Below are positions 35,527 through 48,250 of a DNA stretch of 64,000 nucleotides, one piece after another (position 1 is the first letter of the stretch; each line of letters starts with the position of its first letter). The position numbers were made by a program, and so were the translations under genes. The notes beneath the pieces were generated by a model. It did no database searches, was not told where the DNA came from, and saw nothing but the letters and a program-made list of their open reading frames with translations. Source of the stretch: Mercurialis annua (Eukaryota; Streptophyta; Magnoliopsida; Malpighiales; Euphorbiaceae); the NCBI RefSeq assembly GCF_937616625.2, contig NC_065571.1, forward strand, positions 54,607,651 through 54,671,650, given 5' to 3'.

Positions 35527-37972
35527 TTTGTCTTCTGTTTATGTCAAGCCAAGATAATTTGTCTTATAACATTCATGTTGATTGTTCAACTAAGTTGTAC
35601 TGAATTTTATAAGTTTCACATCTGGTCTCGTCACTCTGTCAATGTTAGTCTTGACCGAACATTACAGAAAATTACCTTGTATTATCAAAGCATATGATTT
35701 ACTATATAACTGATTGATAGACAGTTTATAAAGTTTTATCTACCTTGAAGTAAAATGAACTGAATTCGCTGTCTCAAAGTTGCATGATGTTATGTTAAAA
35801 ATATTTACACTGAAGCTTGGAATTTTTTTTAACTAATGAGTTCGAGTTCCTCTCTTGCAGTCCATCTAAATTTTGATTCATAACTATAATATATATGAAC
35901 TACAATTTCTTTTGTTAATTAATTTGTATCAAATAGGCTTATTTGGTAATATTGTGGACGTTTTTCTAACACATGGAACAACCATTGAACAAAGGGTTAT
36001 AAACAAAACCGAGCCTAGTCAAATTTTGACGTGTTTAAGTTTAACAAATTTTCTGAATGAAGGGTTTCTTTGAATACTAAGCTTGAGCTCAGTTTAGCTG
36101 AATTTTATAAGATTGATGTTCGGTTCGAATTTAGCTCGTGTTCATTCATTTATACACTAGATAAGTTGATCTCGAGCTTGTTCATATAGATGCTTCGGAA
36201 TTTGAGCTTAACAAGTTGAGCCCGCACTTAAATGAACAAACACAAGTTCGGTTTAGCATCTAAACAAACGAACATAAACAAAACTCGATCAAATAACAAA
36301 ATTTTGTGTAGCTTTAAGCAAAATTATATGAGTCAACAAGCCACGAGTTCATAATCAAGCTCATATACGAGTTTGTTCACGAGTTCATAAATGGTGAGCT
36401 CGCGAGTTCACATACAAGTAAACTTAAACAAGACGGACACTGTTAAACTCAATCAAATACTACTAAGTTCAAATTCAATTCGCTTAAATGATAGAACATA
36501 AACTAGAGTTCTAACTTGTTCATTTAGACTAAACACCAATTTATTCGGGAGCAGCTCGGTTTATTTATAACTCTAATTAAACGGTATAGAAAATTAAGCT
36601 GTCGGTCATTAATTCTCAAATTCAAATACTGCCATGGAAACTTGATGAGCTACAATTTAAAATTGTTTCCGTCACTATAACATATGGAGCTACAATTAAG
36701 GTCAAACTAGTGAAATGTCATGAGAAACTTATTAAGGGGAAACAAACATGTCCATAGAAGGGAGGGATGATGTCAGACCAAATTATATATATTAATGGTA
36801 TATGATATACAATGCATAAATATTAGGGTTAAAGCTTGGTTGTAGGGTTAGGTTTAATGAGGTCCAAGAATCAGGATTTTGTGGGTAATATGTCATTAAT
36901 AATAAAAGATTTTGGGCAAATGGATAAGAAAAATTATAAAATTGTAAACCATAAGAATATGTGGTGGGAGTTGATTAATACAGTCATCTATTTTATGCTT
37001 GGCTTCCAAGTCAACTTATTCCTTATCCTTATATTATGTCCTTTCTAATCTTACCTATTCCCTGTAAAATTAAAGAAAATAAATGTTGATAAGTCTCGTC
37101 ATGGTAATGCAATCTGTATTAGATTTATCTCTGCTTATTCTATAATTTTTATTTATTCCAAATCTTTATAGGGCTAAATCCATCATAAAATAGTTATACT
37201 ACAAGCACTTATTTCACTTAGTATTTTAGTAAAAAAATCTCATTTAAATAATTTTTAATTATTTAGTTTATACAAATATGGTTCTTATATGGATGAAATT
37301 ATAGAAAAAATTTTGATTGGCATGAAACGACGGTGTTTTATTCTAAAGACGACAAAAATATCTAAAATAAATAGTTAAAATATTATTTAAATAATGTCAA
37401 ATGATATAAAAATTAATAATATAGAGATATTATGTTGTGTTTAACCTATTTATAATGGTACCCTTCAAAAAAATGGTATATTATTTTATTTATATATAAA
37501 TAAGTATTGTTCTTATATAATAATACCATGTTTAGCAAGATTTTGCTGGTTTTTGTTGCTTATTTTGACTATGAAAAAAGAAGTGTAGACACAATTTGAC
37601 TACTACAGGAAACGCAATTCTATCTGCAGATATTGTTGACATTTCTAGGAGGAAATTCATAACTACTTTGATTAGTTCCAGTATTGGTAACATGTCTTTC
37701 ACCTAATCAAATCTATCTAGCATATCTAATTGAATCTTTATTAAACTCAATAAAAACAATATACTAAAAACTTGACAAAAAAATTAAGAATTTGATAAAT
37801 AGAATGATTACATAAAATTAAGTGTTATAAAATTTATTTGACGAACCAAAGTTCACTATCTACATTAAGTATAATATTATGATTTTCAAGATAATTAATT
37901 TTTTTTAATGTATATCCTAATGTTCGTAAAAAATATATAAAGAAGTACAAATAAAAAAGTTCGTTAAATTTA

Positions 37973-38266
37973 GGGTTAACTGAAAATTAAATCATGAATT
38001 TTAGCGTGACTACAATATGAACTTTGAAGTTTGACAATGTCAATCACCAACTTTTATTTTTTACAAATCAGAACACCGAACTAAACAAATATTGTCGCGG
38101 ATGATATACAACCATGTGGCCTATGTCAGCATTTTTGCTGTTGTATGATTGGCCGCTGTTCTAAGTTCTCAAAAAATAAAAGTTGGTAATTGATTTTGTC
38201 AAATTTTAAGTCCGTATTGTAATTACAGATAACGCTAAAATTTGTGATTTAATTTGCAATTAACCC
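37973..38266. mobile_element. Palindromic MITE with exact 9-bp target duplication (MULE-type)
   Basis: Left end gggttaactgaaaattaaat pairs with the reverse complement of the right end, gggttaattgcaaattaaat, then both continue with 'cataaattttagcg'-like text. The flanks are identical: ttaaattta at 37964-37972 and 38267-38275. It is related to the element between the profilins (18971-19297). No ORF. Confidence 0.9.
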
Positions 38267-39250
38267 TTAAATTTATATTTTTCATATTAAATATTAAAGA
38301 TTGTTTGGATGGTCATATTACATGTGATTCAACTATTAATTAACTTCGCGTTAACTATTTTTTGTGAGTGAGTAGGTTAAAAATTTAATTTGAGACAATC
38401 GACTTCAGATTTTTACAAGTGCTATTAAAATTGTCTTGAGTGTTTTGTGCTTAGTTGGATCTAAAAAGAGAGGGGGAACTGGTAAATCACAACAGTAAGT
38501 TGCGGTTTGGACTTGAATTTAATTTTATCCGTGACAAGAATGCTACAAATTTAAAAGTGAGTGGATATAATATATCATATAAAAAATGTGAGGGCGTTTT
38601 GAATAAATATATAAATTAATTTGGATTAAGATCTTAACACAACTCATGTTGATCTATCAGAATTAACGTTCTTTCTGAGCCTAGGCGAACCCTATGGTCT
38701 TGTTAAGGTAGGTGGATCCTTATGTGGTTCGGATGTATGGATCCCGTATTGGACCTGATAGGTCCAGTTTCTATCGAATTGTAACAAAGATATTACAAAT
38801 ATAAGAGTGACAAAATTGATCATTATAAATCAATAAATTAAGTTCGAAAAAAAAATTAAAGTTAATTGAATTTGGGATGTTACATTAATAATGATAAAAA
38901 CACAGTGTTTAAATCTATTCTAAATATATATCATTGATATACTTGAACCTATTTTTATTTCTATTATAATAATCTAGCTAGAGAGCTATAATTAATTGGA
39001 GAATAATTTACATGGTTCATGTTTCAAATTATGAGCAATCAAATTTCACAAACCATAGAATATAGTATATATCATTCCATTTAAAATAAATTAAGTTGCT
39101 AGCTAGGGTGGGAAACAAAGAAGAAATTTTGGAGTAAATCAAGCTTAAGTTTAGGGAAACAATTAGGATTAGTGGCAAATACCCTTATCCACCATAGATT
39201 GTCGTCAAAAACTTATCGTTAACGTTCTCCCAAATCTATATATTCTTTTT

Positions 39251-39517
39251 GAGTAAAGGGCTAACATAGTCCCTAAACTTATGACTCAAAACTAAATAAT
39301 TCATTCGCAACTATTTTAACTAGTTAAGAACAGTGTTTTAAATTTTAATGTCAATTAAGTATGATATTTTCTTATTATTTATCAATTAAGAATAAAATTG
39401 GATCATTCCGATCGTTAAACTTGTTCATACATGTAATTCATCTTTAATCGACTCAAAAGTAGAAACTGAATGTATGATCCGAATCACAAGTTGAGGCACC
39501 AAATTGACTCTTTGCTC
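39251..39517. mobile_element. Palindromic MITE, 'agtccctaaact' type
   Basis: Left end gagtaaagggctaacatagt pairs with the reverse complement of the right end, gagcaaagagtcaatttggt, followed by cctaaacttatgact versus cctcaacttgtgatt. Flanks are T-rich, so a target duplication cannot be proved. Confidence 0.65.
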
Positions 39518-39979
39518 TATTTTTTTCTCTTAGCATTATCTTTTACTGTTTGGATGCCTAGAAACTTGAAAAAAAGAAATTTAAATTTGTCATTGCTTTA
39601 TTAGACAAAGGAGGCAAGACAAGGACCTAAGTTACCGGCTCATACCAAAAAAAAGATAGTGACTCAGATTTGGATGTCTTCAAATTTAGACCTTATCCAC
39701 TTCCTTGTACTATGGGAAAAACATTAAATATACACCATTAATAGACGATGACGATGACAAATCACAAGATAAACAAACCTAAGTCTATTCCCATTACCCT
39801 TTTCTACATTAAAATATTTAATAGCACTCTTAAAAAAATTCTATATATTTTTCAAGATCAATCAACCAACTATTTATATGCTTAGTTCCTCCAAAATTTT
39901 AACAACTCATTCTCAAAAACCTCCGTGTATTTCCATTGTAACATCATTTTTAACATTTTGTCAACTTTTTCTTGATCTT

Positions 39980-40778
39980 ATGGCTGAAGAAACAAAGCAA
40001 ACTTTCTTGAATTTTTCTTTGAAAAATATGATAAACCCTAAAGTGCAACAAGATTATCAAGATTGTTATAATGTTTGCGAATCGATATCGTCGTCATCGG
40101 GTGAATCTAACTACATGGGAGAAGATTCAACAAACTCAGTTGGATCTTGTTCTTCTTTTTCTTCAACAGATTTAGTTGAAGATGCATCTTCTTCTTCTTC
40201 AGCATCATCTCCATCATCATCATCTCAAGCTAATGATGGACCTTTGTATGAATTATCAGAGCTAATGGCCCAACTTCCCATCAAGTAAGAATTAATATTA
40301 GTACATAGTCCTTAAGTTATTACCGAAACTCATCGACTCTCACATTTTAGGGTTTCGTTTTTAAAAACGCTTCTGAAACTACGAAAACTTTATATTTATA
40401 AATTTTTTTCTAGTTGAAAGATATTATTTTCCCGTTTTCTGATTCGGATATTTCTCGTTTCGACAATTTTGTATGCGTTTTCTGTTTCGGGTATGTCTAA
40501 AATTGTTTGATATTAATGTAATGTTTTCTTATGGATATTTTATATAATTTTGCAGGAGAGGTTTATCGAAGTTTTATAAAGGGAAGTCGCAATCTTACAC
40601 ATCGTTAGCAAGTGTGAAGAGCATAGAAGATCTTGCAAAGAAAGTGAATCCTTATAATAATAGATCTAAATTGAAGTCTTGCAAGAGCTTTGCTGTTTTA
40701 GATTCTAATAGATCATTTGGTCCTAAGGCGACCATTTCTAAAAAGGTTCATTCAAGAGCTTTTTTCTGTAATTTTTAG
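39980..40778 (+). CDS. OXS3-like (OXIDATIVE STRESS 3 family) protein, 175 aa, two exons
   Basis: OXS3 relatives are nuclear proteins that raise tolerance to heavy metals and oxidative stress, possibly through chromatin; the mechanism is unsettled. Exons: 39980-40284 and 40556-40778. The donor after AA and acceptor before G rebuild Lys, so MAQLPIK continues as [20 protein letters not shown], the family's hallmark block, followed by [12 protein letters not shown]. The N-terminal half is very acidic and Ser-rich ([14 protein letters not shown]), again typical. An in-frame upstream ATG at 39878 would add 34 residues. I prefer MAEETKQ because the added stretch is not family-like and TATA-like words lie only 0-40 bases before 39878. 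The gene converges on the ArgRS gene. Confidence 0.9.
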
Positions 40779-42517
40779 GTAATTGGAGATGTTCGTGATA
40801 ATTTAGTTATTGGTTGATGTTTAATTAGAGATTTTCATTCTTGTAAATATGCAAGAACTGTATTTTTTTACAACAAACTTGCATATGGTTTCTGTTGCTA
40901 GCTGCTGGTCTTTCTGATTTTACTACAAGTAGTGATCCATATAAATTTTGAAACAATTTTTTTATTTTTGAAAGAACACCAAATTATCAAATTAGTATTA
41001 GCAATTTAGATATGGATGCAATTATATAGATATTGAGGCAATAATATTTTTCTGTCAAAAAATTGTATTTTGGATCTATAGCGACACCATCGTCGAATAT
41101 TTGGTCTTCAAGCTTTAGACCAGTACCGTCGTCACTATCGATTACGTTTATCAATTTAATCGACAGCCAAGATACGTTCGACATAGCTGCGGCTCACCAT
41201 ATCTCTAATCAAGCCTCATATTTTATGAAATCAATGAATTATAAATATCGGGTCAAATACTTGGTACATTATCAAACTATCATTTTATCAGAAAAATGAT
41301 ACTGAATATTGATTTATTCATAAAAGGCAATCAAACTATCAATTTATTTTAAAAAGGATACCGAACATTGAGTTATTTTTTAAAGGCTATCAAACTATCC
41401 AACTTATTACAAAAAAACTGGATAATGAATATTGATTTATTTTTAAAAGGTTATTAAAATTTAATCTTTCCGATCATCTAAATCATAAGTGGTAATTTTT
41501 GAATAATTATTCGTCAAGTAAATATACGTCTGTAAATCCTCAACTTAATTAAAAAACCTTTCATTGATAATAAAAAAAGTGTGGCAGCCTTTTAGTAATA
41601 AATTAATGTTCGGTATCCTTTTTGAAATAAATTGATAGTTTGATAACCTTTTAGAAATAAATAAATGTTCCGTATCCTTTTTGAAATAAATTGACACTTT
41701 TATAACCTTTTAGAAATAAATCAATATTCGGTATCCTTTTTAAAATAAGTAAATAGTTCGGAAACCTATTTGACCCATAAATATCATGTAGTAATTTAGG
41801 CTATATTTGATTCATGAATAGTTTCGGAATAGAATTGCTTTTTTTTTGTTTTTCATGGAATAGTAACTCCATAGAACGCTATTCGATGATCTCATGAAAC
41901 AAGTACTCCTTTTAAAAAATAAGGATAAGTAATCCTCAGTCACCAAACTTTCATTTTTTTCAATAATTTTTTTTTTTGTTATTGAACTTTCATTTTAATT
42001 ATTCCGGACAAAAATATTTAAGTGGCAGCCGGAATTTAATGTGGCACCTGGATTTTGTTAGTTTTACTTTGAAAATTTATCAAACAAGCATAATTCTAAT
42101 TTGAAAATGAGTTTTTAGGCCATACACGGCAAATTTTCAGGTAAAATAATAAATTACGACAGTCAACACCTGTTAATCATTTTGGGATTTTAAATTTAAT
42201 TTTATAACATTAAAAATTAAAAGTAATAATATTGTGCATACCGATTATAAGATGTAGTCCATTGATTGGTTGTCCAACTCTAACAATAGCTTGAGCAACA
42301 AAGTTTAAACTTTAAATGCAAATTGCAATCTATGAGTTTAAAAACCTTTCAGAAAGGGTCAAGAAGAGAGACATGTAAATATTTATTTCTACAATAGGAG
42401 ATCATAGAAACCCAAAGAAACAAAAACTTCTCGTATTTATGGTGAGTAGTATATTATCGTTATGGTGCCTGGGCAACAGACTACAAAGAAATTCCTTGAC
42501 ATTTTCAGTTCGTAAAA
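40779..42517. other. Convergent region between the OXS3-like and ArgRS genes
   Basis: No gene is supported. It holds the OXS3-like 3' UTR, a MITE with subterminal tandem repeats (41250-41776), one arm-like remnant of another 'caccaaactttcattt' repeat (41940-42080), and the ArgRS 3' flank (42200-42517). Confidence 0.65.
41250..41776. mobile_element. MULE-type MITE with subterminal tandem repeats and exact 9-bp target duplication
   Basis: Ends are gggtcaaatacttggtacat and, on the reverse complement, gggtcaaataggtttccgaa. Flanks ataaatatc at 41241-41249 and 41777-41785 are identical. Inside each end lie about three direct copies of a roughly 60-bp unit (rich in 'caaactatcaattta', 'aaaaggat' and 'aatattgattta' on the left, inverted on the right), around a short unique centre. 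This arrayed subterminal structure is unlike the simple palindromes elsewhere in the window. No ORF. Confidence 0.9.
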
Positions 42518-45500
42518 TTATATCTTGTAGACGGGAACAATTCCAAGGAGGGAAAAGCATTTCCGCATCACCACGGCTGTTGCTTCGCATAGCAAGAGTC
42601 TACTCGTCTCCTCCGGTGATTCTAAAACCTGCCCAATTTCCAGAGAGGACGGATAAAAAGTTACATATAAAAGATTCCAAAATAAATACTCAAATAAATG
42701 AACCTCTTTTAACTCCAGCAGTTTTCTAGCAAGCACAAGCTCTAACCTTGCAATTGGAATAAAATCTGGTGAAGTGTTCAGATAAGTTATAGAGATATTC
42801 ACACAACACATTTGGCAGCAGATTGATGCAGGCCTCCTCGACCGTCTGCAAAAACAGGACAAAGAATTTCATAAAACTTTACTAGACATCTTAAAAGTTA
42901 AGCAAAACCAAAGTTCAAAAGCGAGATAAAGTGAATCTAAAAACATGTCTGACCTCCGCAAACTGTAGTAAATGAAGCCCAAGTGCACGCTCATCAGCAT
43001 GTTCAAGTACCAACGAGCCCGTCTGCATCCCATTAGCCATGATCATCAGAACCAAGAAGAATTAACATATCAAACTTCATTCATATGTTAAGCGTCATTG
43101 GGTTAAAATTCAAGTTAAAAATCTACAAGGATTAAAAAGGCCGGGTTTGTACACCGACATCAATTTTAGGAAGTGGGAGAAAAGGAAACTGAAATTGCAC
43201 AGACTAGACGATGCCAATCTAAAATTATCAGCTAGATCAAAATTTCATTGCATATAAGCAGTTTAATGATAATGGCTGCATAAACTGGAAAGAGAAACTT
43301 ACATTCTTCAACTCGTCAATGTCTCTTTCAGACTTCCTGATGATCGAACAGATACGGGCATGTGCATATAGCAAATAAACAGCAGTGTTGCCCTAAAGGT
43401 TTAGAAAATTAAAAAAAAAGAACCATAGCAGTTCCATTAAAACTTTAGCCAAGAAAATTCATAATTTTGATGATCACTTTTACATTATGTGCATACCCTG
43501 TCATTTAGCATCTGGTCATAATTGAATGTATAATTGGTCGATCTGTTGTTCTTTAGATCAGCGTACCTGACAATACAGATTAATAAAAATATCATTGTAC
43601 TGAAGATAAAGTCAAATTCAGATAAATATGTCCAAATCCTTATAAACAAACACAATTAAATATGTGGTGACCGGCCCAGGACAAGTAATAAAATTCACAC
43701 CTATTTGGACTAGTACTATATATTAATATGTTCTACTAGTGAAATCAGAGCGTCGATTACGCAGCCAAAGAACAAGTATATCAACTTGTTCTTAGATTTA
43801 GAAATTTAAGTTGTCTTGAGAAGGACTATTGTGCAAATAGATTTGTTCTCCAAGAGATTTCGTTGGTTGTGATAAAATGATCGAAGGTATATAGTAGGTG
43901 TTCTAAAAGCAGATATGACCCATTCCACTTAATACAGTACAAAGTTAGCTCGCTAATTAACGTAGTCAGCAAACACTTCCACTACTAAATTTTTGAGATT
44001 CTACAGTATCTACTAAGGGGCAATTTTTTTCAATATTTCATGCTTAGTTACTTTATCTTGAACTACTGACAACAGGAAGTATTCCTCATAGTCCCCCAGC
44101 TTATAGATTTGTCTATAGTCATCCAGACAAGTACTAAAAGATGTTATTATCCTATGCATGTCCGAACCAAAGGTTTCTCAAGTGCCCAATGCAGGTACGA
44201 AAGTAGATGTTATAAATAATATAATGCAAAATTCAGCCTACAACAAGAAATGAAATACCACCAAATCAATTGGTAATACTCTCCGATAGACACTTTTTAC
44301 AGCTAAATGGAAATGTTCAAATTGGTACAGATGTCTTACTTAATAGCACCATAACCAATTGCCTCAGCAGTCTGTTCAAGCTCCTCTCCGGTCCATTCTT
44401 CACCCTTACCTGTCCACAATACAAAGTAACGTTTTCTTTCATTAAAGGAATTAACTACTAAGGTGGAAGACTATGCAAAGACGATAAAGCCGCAAACTAT
44501 GCAACCACATCATAAATATCATACCCCGCTCAATAAGTGCTGCTTTGCTACGAGTCTTGGCTTCATCTAGTAAATCAACTAATTTAACCACTTCAGTGGA
44601 CCGGGTTCTAAAGCGCTTGCCATCATCACCGAGAACAAGGCCAAATCCAACATGGTTAACTTTAGGTAACATGCTATCGTCACCGGGGAGCCAACCTGCA
44701 CGCTTGGCGGCCTGATTTAGCAAACCACAATGGTCAGACCTTCAAAACATTATCGGTTGCAAATTATGAACAGCACAATCCAATGCATATAAAGAATGGA
44801 ATATGTTGGAAAATAATATAAAGTTAAGACTTTTTCTCTTCGAAAAATTGTAAGATGAATGCAGGAAAAGGAAGAAAGTAGGTAAACAGAAAATCATAGC
44901 TAAGCGCAGCATAAGACGGTTAAAAAAAGTAGTGGCAAACACTTACTTTGAATACCATATCAAAATGCAGTTGTTGACCACTATCAGTAACATATATAAT
45001 CCACTCTGCTTTCTCCTCATTAAGGCGATACCTGTAAAGAGAAGTAGAGAGTTTAAATTACTTTCAAAAGCATCTCTTAAAATAATAAAAGTGAAGCAAA
45101 AAGTAGATCTATCCACTCTAGAATATGATCTCATTCATAGATGGAAGCAAATTACCAAAGAGCAGTTAGATCAGTTGAAGCATAGTTAAAACCACCATCG
45201 CTCTTCACAACAATAAGAGGAATATTAACTCCGTCAATAAAGATCACACGAGCACCTTCGCTTTCTTCGACTAATCCTTGATTGCTTAATGCATCTATAA
45301 CCCCAGGAATGTGTGGATTATAAAAGCTTTCTCCCTAAGAACAAGAGATGGAATAAATGCATTCAAGTGAATTTTATGTATCATTTGGTTATCAATTCCA
45401 TTTTAAAAACATAAAGATTGGTATAATTCCGGTAGATCTAATGTAATTGTATGATAGAACCACTAGTTGCCTAGTTCATATAACTCTAATATGGGGCCTA

Positions 45501-48250
45501 CAGTCCCTTGATTTGAATTTTTCTAAGTCAAAAATTACACATGGATGCATATTATAGTTTCCACTTTCTGCAAAATAAACTAAAGTGGAAAAAATTTACA
45601 TGGTACACCAAATATAGATTCATTTTGGGAATCACTCAAATTGGTTAGATAACAGGCATTATAGGTAAATACAATTAAAAAAAAAAGATAAACTCCTACC
45701 CTTTCTTCAAGTTGTACCCCCAGTCTTTGATATACCTTGTCGAATTCCTTCCTACTAATGTCACAAATTTGTGTCCATGCTTGGCGGTACCTGGCTTCTC
45801 CGCCCTGCAATAGAATACAAAAGATAATTTGCATCCAGTCCCTTCCTCAAAGATTTTACAAGTCCAATGGTGCATCAGATCAACATACATGTCCATTCAG
45901 GAAAAGGAGTAAATGATTACCTGAAGACGAACTACTGCTCTTTGTGCCCTTTCCTTGAATTCAGAATCAGAATCAAACCTCTGCTTTGATGCCTTATAAA
46001 ATTCCTATACAACGCATTAACTGATTTAAAGTCATAAAAATTAAATTGTATTTACAAAATTATCATTGTAATTTCATCTGCCACTACTGTAAAATCCAGA
46101 TCACATAGTGCTTCTTTACCTCTTAACAATATCCAAATAATTAAAAAAACTATCATAGTCTAGAAAACATGCTAACTAAAGTGTTGCCGATATAATCTAT
46201 CTGTTTTTAACAGATATATCAAGATATGGCAATTTCTTATCCTCAGTTTGAAGCACATTTGTGAGTAGTTCTTGTACCATGTCACAGGCAAGCTTGTGCA
46301 CGACATATTTCTATACTATAAATAACATAAGCTACAGATTCATATCACCAATAATTAGTAAGGCTTACTGCACCAAATTTGCAAAAAACATATTGAGTTC
46401 TAGGATATCATAAAATGGCTCAAAAACATGCCAACAGCAAATAAGAAAAAAATCAATTTCTTGAATTTAAATGCAGTCTCATACTGCTATCTCAGTCAGA
46501 ACTTGAAAGTTGAAAACAGTTGAAAATGTTACTTCTAACAATTTACTTTTCAAAGTTTGAATAATCTTGCTTACCTGTAGGTCTCCAATAGCTCTTTCAT
46601 TGATGTCTTCAAAGTTTGGAAACTTCTCAAAGAGAAATTCAATCAACATACCAAACTGCAATGAAAATGTCAGTCTTTTAAGCAATGTGTGGCTCGCTGA
46701 GAAGGAGAAGTTATTTGCAACAGAGAACAAATTATTTTAAATGTTTAGAAAACCACATGTACAATATTCCATAGAGACACACAGCAATTTTAGATATAAA
46801 TTAAGATTTTAATAAGGGTGAACAGAAACCATGACAAAACAAACATTATCAGAAACCACATTTACCTGTGTCCCCCAGTCACCAACGTGATTTCTTCGGA
46901 GAACATCAACTTTTGAAAATTCAAGCATACGAGCTAGGGTGTCACCAATAATTGTTGACCTCAAATGCCCAACATGCATTTCTTTAGCTATATTTGGAGA
47001 TGAAAAATCAACTATGGCCCTTTTAACTGAAAGCTTAGGCGCCCATGAGTCAATTCCATCTATCAACATCTTCTGAATTTTCTGCAATCACAAACATTAA
47101 AAAGTACATTTAACAAGGAATTCTAAAAGCAGCATAACTACAATTACTGTAAGGTAAAAGCGGAAGTTGAAGCTAAGAAGGTTTGAAAAAAAATGTAATG
47201 CCATGACTATCTAATTATTAAGAAATCTACACATGACAAAACAGTAAATAACGAAAAGGCAAAGAAAGAGACCTTAGACATCCAATTCTTAGATAAAACC
47301 ACATTGACAAATCCCGGTCCTGCCACAGAGCAAGATTCTATTACTTCGGACTGGGGCAGATTTTTCATGATAGCCTGAAAATAGATTAGGCAACAATTGT
47401 TATAGCTCATACACTGCATTGAAAAAAATTAAAGTAAACAGCAGAACAAAAAGAAACGGAGAAAGCCGAAGCACTATTCATATACCTGTCCAACTGCTGG
47501 AGGCCCCTTGAAATCGGTTTTTTTCCCTTTGATTTTTGCCCAAAGGCTCATAGCATTATTACTTCACAAAAATAAATTTACACAAAAATTTAGCAGACAA
47601 ACAACAAAATCATACTACTAAATGGGAAAAAGAACAGCTTAAGCATGGAAATAACCATTGATAGTCGCCGAATTTAGCAGTGGAAGCGGCAAGGAGAGGT
47701 TCGATATCCGGTTCGGTAGGTACAGTCACTCGAAGAGCCGACTCAAAAAGCTTAGCTAACAGTTCTTTCAAATTTCCTATATTTTCATTCTCCTCATTCT
47801 ATTACAAAAACACAATAAGCTCATTAAACAAGCAGCTAATTACACAATTAGAATATAAACAAACAGAATTAATTAACTCACATTTGCCATTGTGGATACT
47901 GATTGCGAGGTCTTAGTAGCTGAGACTACAATTCGTCTTGAATTTACTCTCGACAAGCCTGTCTAGTTTCGAAAACATATAAAATTACAGATTAATTATC
48001 AAAAACGAACATCTTAAAGTGCATGCAACAGATAGAAGGAAAGGATTGTGCTCACCGGATGAGGCAGAGCGGCGGCGGAGTGATGGCGGAGATGAGAGAG
48101 TGATGGAGAATGAAAAAGCGAAAGCGTTGCTAGTCGAGGCAGCGCGGCGGCGGAGTGGTGGCGGAGATGAGAGAGGTTATTGAAAGAGAGAAATGGAGAA
48201 TGAGAAAGGGAAACCGGCGCTAATAGAAGGGTTAATGAGGAATTTATCAT
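42518..48250 (-). CDS. ArgRS: Arginyl-tRNA synthetase, class I, with organellar transit peptide; 680 aa, 18 exons
   Basis: Charges tRNA-Arg with arginine. Exons: 48250-48056, 47962-47882, 47798-47656, 47561-47486, 47374-47273, 47081-46866, 46655-46575, 46004-45921, 45804-45700, 45334-45156, 45031-44947, 44711-44525, 44409-44340, 43566-43497, 43392-43303, 43022-42954, 42845-42747, 42628-42518. All are in frame and sum to 681 codons. The HIGH signature is HVGH in [20 protein letters not shown]. The region replacing KMSKS is [17 protein letters not shown]. The anticodon-binding DALR-type C-terminal domain includes [15 protein letters not shown] and ends [18 protein letters not shown]. Residues 1-89 are Ser/His/Arg-rich and look like a chloroplast/mitochondrial transit peptide. 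A second Met (47890-47888, MAN) would give a 591-aa cytosolic form, so dual targeting from one gene is likely. Confidence 0.95.

Larger units (their letters stand above)
35527..39979. other. 4.4-kb spacer between MKK6 and the OXS3-like gene
   Basis: No gene is supported. 35527-35870 is MKK6 3' flank. About 35930-36560 is a decayed repeat with recurring 'gagctc', 'gttcat' and 'aacaagtt' words, resembling common plant non-autonomous DNA repeats. 37973-38266 and 39251-39517 are MITEs. 38600-38780 is a GC-richer patch without an ORF. A TATA-like ctatatatt lies at 39841-39849 and tatttatatg at 39870-39879, just upstream of the OXS3-like gene. Confidence 0.65.
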
